5,536 nt of DNA, taken from assembly GCA_944358225.1 (NCBI GenBank), contig CALVQP010000063.1:1-5536 (forward strand), in the 5' to 3' direction. The stretch's first letter is position 1, and every line of letters starts with the position of its first letter. This document shows, piece by piece, positions 1-3,734 of the stretch. This DNA is from an uncultured Bacilli bacterium. GTDB taxonomy: Bacteria; Bacillota_I; Bacilli_A; RF39; UBA660. The notes below the pieces were generated by a model. The model was not told the origin of the DNA, ran no database searches, and saw only the letters and a list, made by a program, of their open reading frames with translations. The position numbers and the translations under genes are program-made.

Positions 1-44
1 CTTTGATAATATTTGTTCCAAAAGTAATTCATATTTTCTTTTAA
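1..44 (+). CDS. dgkA: C-terminal end of probable diacylglycerol/undecaprenol kinase (partial)
   Basis: Only the last 13 full codons are visible, in the frame starting at base 3 and ending at TAA 42-44. They read LIIFVPKVIHIFF. The LIIF-(L/V)-PK pattern at the very C-terminus resembles the last membrane helix and tail of Gram-positive DgkA-family lipid kinases, small membrane proteins that phosphorylate undecaprenol or diacylglycerol. Known context supports this: dgkA commonly lies just upstream of era in Firmicutes, often with cdd between them; cdd is absent here. A terminator stem starts within the stop codon, which independently supports this as the true gene end. The fragment is very short, so the family call rests on about six residues plus synteny. 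Another small membrane protein is possible. Confidence 0.5.
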   Translation, partial: LIIFVPKVIHIFF

Positions 45-73
45 ACTATTGGTGAATTAAACTAATAGTTTTT
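43..73 (+). terminator. Intrinsic terminator after the dgkA-like gene
   Basis: Bases 43-53 (AAACTATTGGT) pair with 61-71 (ACTAATAGTTT), giving an 11-bp stem with one G·U pair and a 7-base loop, followed by a short T run at 69-73. The first stem bases are part of the TAA stop of the upstream gene. The stem is AT-rich and the T tract short, so termination may be partial. The position between a gene end and a promoter fits. Confidence 0.6.
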
Positions 74-106
74 GTATTGTCTAAAAAAAAGAAAATATGA
101 TAAAAT
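72..106 (+). promoter_or_regulatory. Probable sigma-A promoter of the era-yqzL-recO operon
   Basis: Two overlapping readings are possible. One is TTGTCT (77-82), an 18-bp spacer and TAAAAT (101-106) with an extended -10 TG at 98-99. The other is TTGTAT (72-77), an 18-bp spacer and TATGAT (96-101). Either start point gives a leader of only about 15-20 bases before the era ATG, with the ribosome binding site almost at the 5' end. It lies directly after the upstream terminator, where a new promoter is expected. The -35 matches are modest. Confidence 0.5.
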
Positions 107-127
107 ACAAACAGGAAGGAAGTATTT

Positions 128-1012
128 ATGAAAAGTGGATTTGTAAGTTTAATAGGAAGACCCAATGTGGGAAAAAGTACTCTTTTAAATACTCTAGTAA
201 ATGCTAAAGTTGCTATTACATCGCCTAAGGCTCAAACAACCCGTAATATTATTCAAGGTGTATATAATCAGCCGGATTTACAAATAGTTTTTGTAGATAC
301 CCCTGGAATCCATAAACCTAAAAGTAAATTAGGAAAAGTTTTAAATAAACAAGCTATTTCCTTATCTAAAGATGTTGATGTTATCTTATTTTTAGCCGAT
401 GCTAGTCAGTGTTTAGGCGAAGGTGATCGCTACGTAATGAACGTTTTAAAGTCTAGTGATATTCCGGTCATCTTAGTCCTAAATAAAATAGATAAGTTAA
501 ACAAAAATCAAATACTTGAAAAAATAGCTGAATACAAAGACGAATATCCTTTCGTAGAAATAGTTCCTACATCAGCACTAAAACAGGATAACACTGCTCG
601 ACTAATTAAGGTTATTTCCACTTATTTAACTGATAATCAAAAATATTTTGCAGATGATTATTTAACTAGTAATCCAACTAGTTTCATGATTAGTGAATAC
701 GTGCGTGAAAAATTATTGCTTTTAACCGAAGAAGAAGTGCCTCATAGTATTACTTGTGTAACTACTGATTATAAAGAAACTCCTAAAATAATTAATGTAA
801 GTGTTGATATTATTGTTGATCGACCTTCTTTAAAAAAAATAATTATCGGTAAAAACGGAAACATGTTAAAACAAGTAGGAATCTTAGCTCGTCAAGACAT
901 CGAATCATTGCTTCAAAAACAGGTGTTTTTAGAACTGTTTGTCAAAGTAATTCCTAATTGGAAAGATAAAGAAAAATATATAAAAGAATTAGGTTTTAAA
1001 GATTTTGAATAA
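128..1012 (+). CDS. era: GTPase Era, 30S subunit assembly
   Basis: Era is an essential GTPase that binds the 3' end of 16S rRNA through a KH domain and checks maturation of the small ribosomal subunit; it acts in the cytosol and at the inner membrane. All G motifs are visible: P-loop GRPNVGKST (residues 10-18), G2 threonines in AQTTR (35-39), DTPG (57-60), NKID (119-122) and TSAL (148-151). The C-terminal KH domain has GKNG (241-244) in the typical IIIGKNG context. At 294 aa it is full length (usual range about 290-305). The ATG at 128 follows a strong AGGAAGGA (113-120) with a 7-base spacer, and the protein begins right at the G-domain strand, as in other Era proteins. It is the first gene of an operon with yqzL and recO. 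No key residue is missing. Confidence 0.97.
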   Translation: MKSGFVSLIGRPNVGKSTLLNTLVNAKVAITSPKAQTTRNIIQGVYNQPDLQIVFVDTPGIHKPKSKLGKVLNKQAISLSKDVDVILFLADASQCLGEGDRYVMNVLKSSDIPVILVLNKIDKLNKNQILEKIAEYKDEYPFVEIVPTSALKQDNTARLIKVISTYLTDNQKYFADDYLTSNPTSFMISEYVREKLLLLTEEEVPHSITCVTTDYKETPKIINVSVDIIVDRPSLKKIIIGKNGNMLKQVGILARQDIESLLQKQVFLELFVKVIPNWKDKEKYIKELGFKDFE

Positions 1013-1023
1013 ATTTTTTAATT

Positions 1024-1061
1024 AGTGCTCAATATAGTATTAAGAAGGGAATTGAGTACTA
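1024..1061 (+). promoter_or_regulatory. Hairpin presenting the yqzL ribosome binding site in its loop
   Basis: Bases 1024-1033 (AGTGCTCAAT) pair with 1051-1060 (ATTGAGTACT) in a 10-bp stem with one G·U pair. It can be extended by T1023 with A1061, the first base of the yqzL start codon. The 17-base loop (1034-1050) contains the Shine-Dalgarno AGAAGGGA (1043-1050), and the 3' arm fills the whole spacer between SD and ATG. No T tract follows, so it is not a terminator. What is seen is the complementarity; a role in tuning translation or message stability is inference. Confidence 0.5.
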
Positions 1062-1141
1062 TGGATAAAAAGGAAGCTTGGGAAATGTTTAAAAAAACTG
1101 GCAAAATTAAATATTATTTAGAATATAAAAAGAAAAATTAA
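1061..1141 (+). CDS. yqzL: YqzL-family microprotein (26 aa)
   Basis: This small ORF between era and recO encodes 26 residues beginning MDKKEAWEMFKKTGKIKYYL. The core (A-W-x-x-F-x-x-T-G-x-I-x-x-Y-L) is the pattern of the YqzL family, whose gene sits at exactly this place in Bacillus. The function of the family is unknown to me. A Shine-Dalgarno AGAAGGGA (1043-1050) precedes the ATG with a 10-base spacer that can form one arm of a hairpin. The protein is shorter than Bacillus YqzL (about 47 aa as I recall): the conserved N-terminal core is kept, and the product ends in a lysine-rich tail (YKKKN). The stop codon overlaps the recO Shine-Dalgarno, suggesting coupled translation. Easily missed because of its length. 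Confidence 0.8.
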   Translation: MDKKEAWEMFKKTGKIKYYLEYKKKN

Positions 1142-1154
1142 GAAGGTAAGAAGT

Positions 1155-1892
1155 ATGCTAAAAGAGGTAGAGGGTTTTATTCTTCAAGAAATACCTTATA
1201 AAGAAACAAGTAAAATTATCAATGTTATTACTAAAGATTATGGTCTAATTGGTATTATTGCTACCGGTGCCAAAAGTATTAAAAGCACTCTGCGGGCAGT
1301 TAGCACTAAATTTACTTATGGAACTTTTACAATTCATTATAAAAAAGATAAACTCTCTACTTTAAAAAGCGTAGATATCATAGATGAGTTGGTAAATATA
1401 AAAACAGATTTGACACTAGTTAGTTATGCTAGTTACATTAGTGAACTCATTTTGCAAATAGCCAAACACGAACTTAGTCATAAACTTTATGATCTATTTA
1501 TAAATACAATTTTAAAAATAAATGCTGGTCTAGATCCTTTAATCCTTACCAATATCTTAGAAACTAAATTATTAGATTTTTTAGGAGTAGGTCTAAACTT
1601 AGATTCGTGTTGCAAATGTCAAAACACCACGCAAATTGTTACTATAGATGGGGACGTGGGAGGTTATATTTGTAAAAATTGTTTAACAGATGAAATAATT
1701 GTAAGTCCTTTAACTATCAAAATGTTAAGAATGTATTATTATGTAGATATTTCTTCGATTACGGATTTAAAAATTAGTAATAAGACCAAAAATGAAATTA
1801 ATCGCTTTTTACAAACTTATTATGATAGATATACTGGACTATATTTAAAAAGTAAAAATTTTTTAAATAAAATAGTAGCTTTAGAAAAATAA
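1155..1892 (+). CDS. recO: DNA repair protein RecO
   Basis: RecO is a recombination mediator that works with RecR (and RecF) to load RecA on SSB-coated single-stranded DNA during gap repair, and can anneal complementary strands. The N-terminal ~80 residues form the OB fold, recognisable from the opening (EGFILQEIPYKETSKIINV) and the TGAKS motif (37-41). The remainder is helical, with a zinc-binding module made of C152/C155 and C173/C176, as in other Gram-positive RecO proteins. Length (245 aa) is normal (B. subtilis about 255). The start is fixed by AGAAGG (1141-1146) with an 8-base spacer; this SD overlaps the yqzL stop codon. It is the last gene of the era operon, and a terminator begins in its stop codon. 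Confidence 0.95.
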   Translation: MLKEVEGFILQEIPYKETSKIINVITKDYGLIGIIATGAKSIKSTLRAVSTKFTYGTFTIHYKKDKLSTLKSVDIIDELVNIKTDLTLVSYASYISELILQIAKHELSHKLYDLFINTILKINAGLDPLILTNILETKLLDFLGVGLNLDSCCKCQNTTQIVTIDGDVGGYICKNCLTDEIIVSPLTIKMLRMYYYVDISSITDLKISNKTKNEINRFLQTYYDRYTGLYLKSKNFLNKIVALEK

Positions 1893-1918
1893 GTATTTTG
1901 GGACAAAAATACTTTTTT
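1891..1918 (+). terminator. Intrinsic terminator of the era-yqzL-recO operon
   Basis: AAGTATTTT (1891-1899) pairs perfectly with AAAATACTT (1906-1914) around the 6-base loop GGGACA, and a six-T run covers 1913-1918. The stem begins within the TAA of recO (1890-1892). It is AT-rich with one G-C pair, but the geometry and location are typical of an intrinsic terminator in an AT-rich genome. Confidence 0.75.
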
Positions 1919-1931
1919 ATTTGCCATTAAT

Positions 1932-1953
1932 TATTGACAAAAAAGTGTCAATA
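1932..1953. repeat. Perfect inverted repeat between recO and the mraZ promoter
   Basis: TATTGACA (1932-1939) and TGTCAATA (1946-1953) form a perfect 8-bp inverted repeat separated by 6 bases. No T tract follows on either strand, so it does not look like a second terminator. The TTGACA inside it looks like a -35 box, but there is no -10 at the right distance. It lies about 36 bases upstream of the mraZ -35 box. A transcription-factor operator is possible; nothing nearby identifies the factor. Confidence 0.5.
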
Positions 1954-1988
1954 GCCAAAAAAAGTCTTGAAAAAAATATCATTGTTTG

Positions 1989-2017
1989 TTTACAAAAAAA
2001 CTACTATAAGGTATTAT
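1989..2017 (+). promoter_or_regulatory. Sigma-A promoter of the mraZ (dcw) operon
   Basis: TTTACA (1989-1994) and TATTAT (2012-2017) are each 5/6 matches to the consensus and are separated by the optimal 17 bp. The predicted transcription start is about 2024, just before the MraZ repeats. The promoter lies between a terminator and the first dcw gene, as expected. I see no other promoter inside the dcw genes in this window. Confidence 0.8.
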
Positions 2018-2028
2018 ATAACTAAGCA

Positions 2029-2058
2029 GTGGTGCGTTGTGGAGGAAAGTGGGGGATA
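2029..2058 (+). promoter_or_regulatory. MraZ operator: three GTGG repeats with 10-bp period, overlapping the mraZ ribosome binding site
   Basis: GTGG begins at 2029, 2039 and 2049, and each copy continues as GTGGNG: GTGGTG, GTGGAG, GTGGGG. Known MraZ operators are direct TGGG-type repeats with 5-base spacers, i.e. one DNA turn apart, between the promoter and mraZ. The match in spacing, orientation and place is close. The same bases hold the likely Shine-Dalgarno: GGAGG (2041-2045) is 16 bases from the ATG, while the G run 2051-2055 is 6 bases away. The third repeat may therefore double as the ribosome binding site. Autorepression by MraZ is inferred from the family. Confidence 0.8.
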
Positions 2059-2061
2059 AAA

Positions 2062-2496
2062 ATGTTCATGGGACAATATCAACATAGTCTTGATGAAAAA
2101 AACCGTTTAATTATTCCTGCTAAATTCCGAAATGAATTAGGAAGTAATTTTATTATTACGCGTGGTTTAGAAAATTGTCTATATGTCTATGATCAAAAAA
2201 ATTGGAACTTGATAGTGGACAAACTAAACACACTCCCATTTACCAAAAAAGATGCCAGAATATTTATTAGATCCTTCTTTTCTACCGCCACTGAATGCGA
2301 ACTTGATAAGCAAGGTCGTGTTAATATTGCATCCCACTTAATTACTCATGCTAAACTAAATAAAGAATGCGTAATTATCGGAGCTAATGATCGTTTAGAA
2401 ATATGGGATAAACAAGCTTGGGAAGAATTTTTAAATACTAATGCGCAAAAACTTGAAGATATCGCGGAAAATCTTTTCATGGAAGTGGACTTATAA
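2062..2496 (+). CDS. mraZ: Transcriptional regulator MraZ
   Basis: MraZ is the DNA-binding regulator encoded at the head of dcw clusters; it forms a ring-shaped oligomer and binds tandem repeats upstream of its own gene. The 144-aa product has the two AbrB-like halves of the family, each with its DxxxR signature: D11-x3-R15 (in SLDEKNRLIIPAKFR) and D82-x3-R86 (in ELDKQGRVNIA). I chose the ATG at 2062 because the protein then begins MFMGQYQHSLD, the almost invariant MraZ N-terminus, and the length equals the Bacillus protein. A GTG at 2029 in the same frame would add 11 residues encoded by the operator repeats and is not credible. The gene ends one base before the rsmH ATG, so the two are surely co-transcribed. 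Confidence 0.95.
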   Translation: MFMGQYQHSLDEKNRLIIPAKFRNELGSNFIITRGLENCLYVYDQKNWNLIVDKLNTLPFTKKDARIFIRSFFSTATECELDKQGRVNIASHLITHAKLNKECVIIGANDRLEIWDKQAWEEFLNTNAQKLEDIAENLFMEVDL

Positions 2497-2497
2497 A

Positions 2498-3421
2498 ATG
2501 AAACATTATAGTGTGTTACTAGATGAAACAATAAACAATTTGAACATCAAAGAAAATGGCGTGTATGTTGATGCCACAATGGGATATGCAGGTCACAGTC
2601 AAAAAATATTAAAAGAATTAAAAGATGGGTTTTTATTCGCCTTTGATGCAGATAAAACAGCAATAAACTATTCTTTAGAAAAGTTATCTAGCATTTCCGA
2701 TAACTTTCAAATATTTCATAGTAACTTTGTTCATATGAAAGAAATATTAAAACAAAATAATATAGATAAAGTTGATGGCATAATTTTTGATTTAGGGTTT
2801 TCATCACCTCAAGTTGATGAAAAAAATCGAGGATTTTCTTTCATGCAAAACGCTACTTTAGATATGCGCATGAATCAAGATAGTAAAATTAGTGCTAAAG
2901 ATATTGTTAATAATTATACTAAAGAAGAGTTAACTAAAATTTTCTTTACTTACGGTGAAGAAAAAATGTCCAAAGTAATTGCTCAAAAAATAATTACTTA
3001 TCGTCAAAATAAATTAATAACCGATACTTTAGAATTAGTCGAGATTATTAAAAATGCTGTTGGAGCATCATATTTTTATAAAAATCATCCGGAACGAAAA
3101 ATATTTCAAGCTTTAAGAATTGAAGTTAATGATGAATTAAATGTCTTAGAAAAAGTCTTGCCTGATGCGATATCATTACTTAATGAAAATGGTAGAATTT
3201 GTGTAATTACTTTTCATTCTTTAGAAGATAAAATAGTTAAAAAAATTTTTAAAAAATATAGTGAAGTAGATGAAGTTGTTAAAGGGCTTCCGGATATTCC
3301 CCAAAACTATAAGCCATTAATAAAATTAATAAATAAAAAGCCAATTTTACCAAGCGACAAGGAAATAAACGAAAATTCGCGTAGTAAAAGTGCTAAACTA
3401 AGAGTTGTAGAAAGGTTGTAA
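2498..3421 (+). CDS. rsmH: 16S rRNA m4C1402 N4-methyltransferase RsmH (MraW)
   Basis: RsmH uses S-adenosylmethionine to methylate N4 of C1402 in 16S rRNA, a P-site residue, and is the usual second gene of dcw clusters. Visible landmarks are the start MKHYSVLLDE, the SAM-binding motif VDATMGYAGHS (24-34), the acidic residue pair in FDAD (49-52), DLGFSSPQVD (98-107) followed by RGFSF (111-115) and LDMRM (121-125), FQALRIEVNDEL (203-214), TFHSLEDKIVK (238-248) and the basic end SRSKSAKLRVVERL (294-307). The length of 307 aa is typical. The ATG at 2498 is preferred over one at 2441 inside mraZ because family similarity begins exactly there; a GGAAGTGG at 2481-2488 in the mraZ end provides an SD. 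The gene is one base from both neighbours (mraZ and ftsL). Confidence 0.96.
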   Translation: MKHYSVLLDETINNLNIKENGVYVDATMGYAGHSQKILKELKDGFLFAFDADKTAINYSLEKLSSISDNFQIFHSNFVHMKEILKQNNIDKVDGIIFDLGFSSPQVDEKNRGFSFMQNATLDMRMNQDSKISAKDIVNNYTKEELTKIFFTYGEEKMSKVIAQKIITYRQNKLITDTLELVEIIKNAVGASYFYKNHPERKIFQALRIEVNDELNVLEKVLPDAISLLNENGRICVITFHSLEDKIVKKIFKKYSEVDEVVKGLPDIPQNYKPLIKLINKKPILPSDKEINENSRSKSAKLRVVERL

Positions 3422-3422
3422 T

Positions 3423-3722
3423 ATGAAAAAACAAAAAGGACATCGTTTAAAATTATTAAAAGGAGAAAAATTTATCTATTTTGTATTTGCTTTTGTTTTA
3501 GCAATTACACCTTTAGTAAGTGTTTTTACCAAAGCCTTGGTTTCTCAGACCAATATTGAATTAGAACAAGTCTAAGAAAAAATAAGTACCCAAGAAGGCA
3601 TTAATGAAAGTTTAAATATGAAAATTAATGAATTAGCTTCCTTGGATAAATTACAAGAGGTTGCACAAGAACAGGGCTTATCGTATAATAATGATAACAT
3701 TAAAGTAATAACAGATAATTAA
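3423..3722 (+). pseudogene. ftsL: Cell division protein FtsL interrupted by an in-frame TAA
   Basis: FtsL is a small bitopic membrane protein of the divisome that works with DivIC/FtsB to activate septal peptidoglycan synthesis. The frame has a basic cytoplasmic tail (residues 1-16, ending KGEK), one membrane segment (about 17-36), a coiled-coil-like stretch (about 41-75) and the terminal LxKLQEVAQEQGL...NIKVI typical of Gram-positive FtsL. Codon 51 (3573-3575) is TAA, in the coiled coil just after IELEQV. The 48 codons after it stay in frame, keep the family pattern and end at TAA 3720-3722, giving a normal ~99-residue length. One base change from a sense codon (for example AAA, GAA or CAA) would restore it. 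It starts one base after rsmH with a weak AGAAAGG SD (3409-3415). As written, the product would lack its extracytoplasmic domain. A sequence error is as likely as a true mutation. Confidence 0.8.
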
Positions 3723-3734
3723 AAGGAGAAGTCG

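Noticed and set aside
1934..1939. TTGACA as a second -35 box upstream of mraZ
   Set aside because: The bases 16-19 downstream are an A-rich run with no -10-like hexamer; the TTGACA is part of the inverted repeat.
2029..2061. GTG at 2029 as the mraZ start, adding 11 residues
   Set aside because: The extra residues are encoded by the GTGG repeats and resemble no MraZ; family similarity begins at MFMGQYQHS, and the GTG would lie only about 5 bases from the predicted transcript start with no SD.
2441..2497. ATG at 2441 as the rsmH start
   Set aside because: It would overlap the mraZ end by 56 bases with a non-homologous lysine-rich leader; RsmH proteins begin at the HYSVLLDE segment, i.e. the ATG at 2498.
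2346..2531. Minus-strand open frame of 61 codons across the mraZ-rsmH junction
   Set aside because: It lies antisense to two clear genes, has no recognisable family pattern and no promoter or SD context.
3573..3575. TAA as a reassigned sense codon in ftsL
   Set aside because: All complete genes in the window end with TAA at the expected family length, so TAA is a normal stop here.
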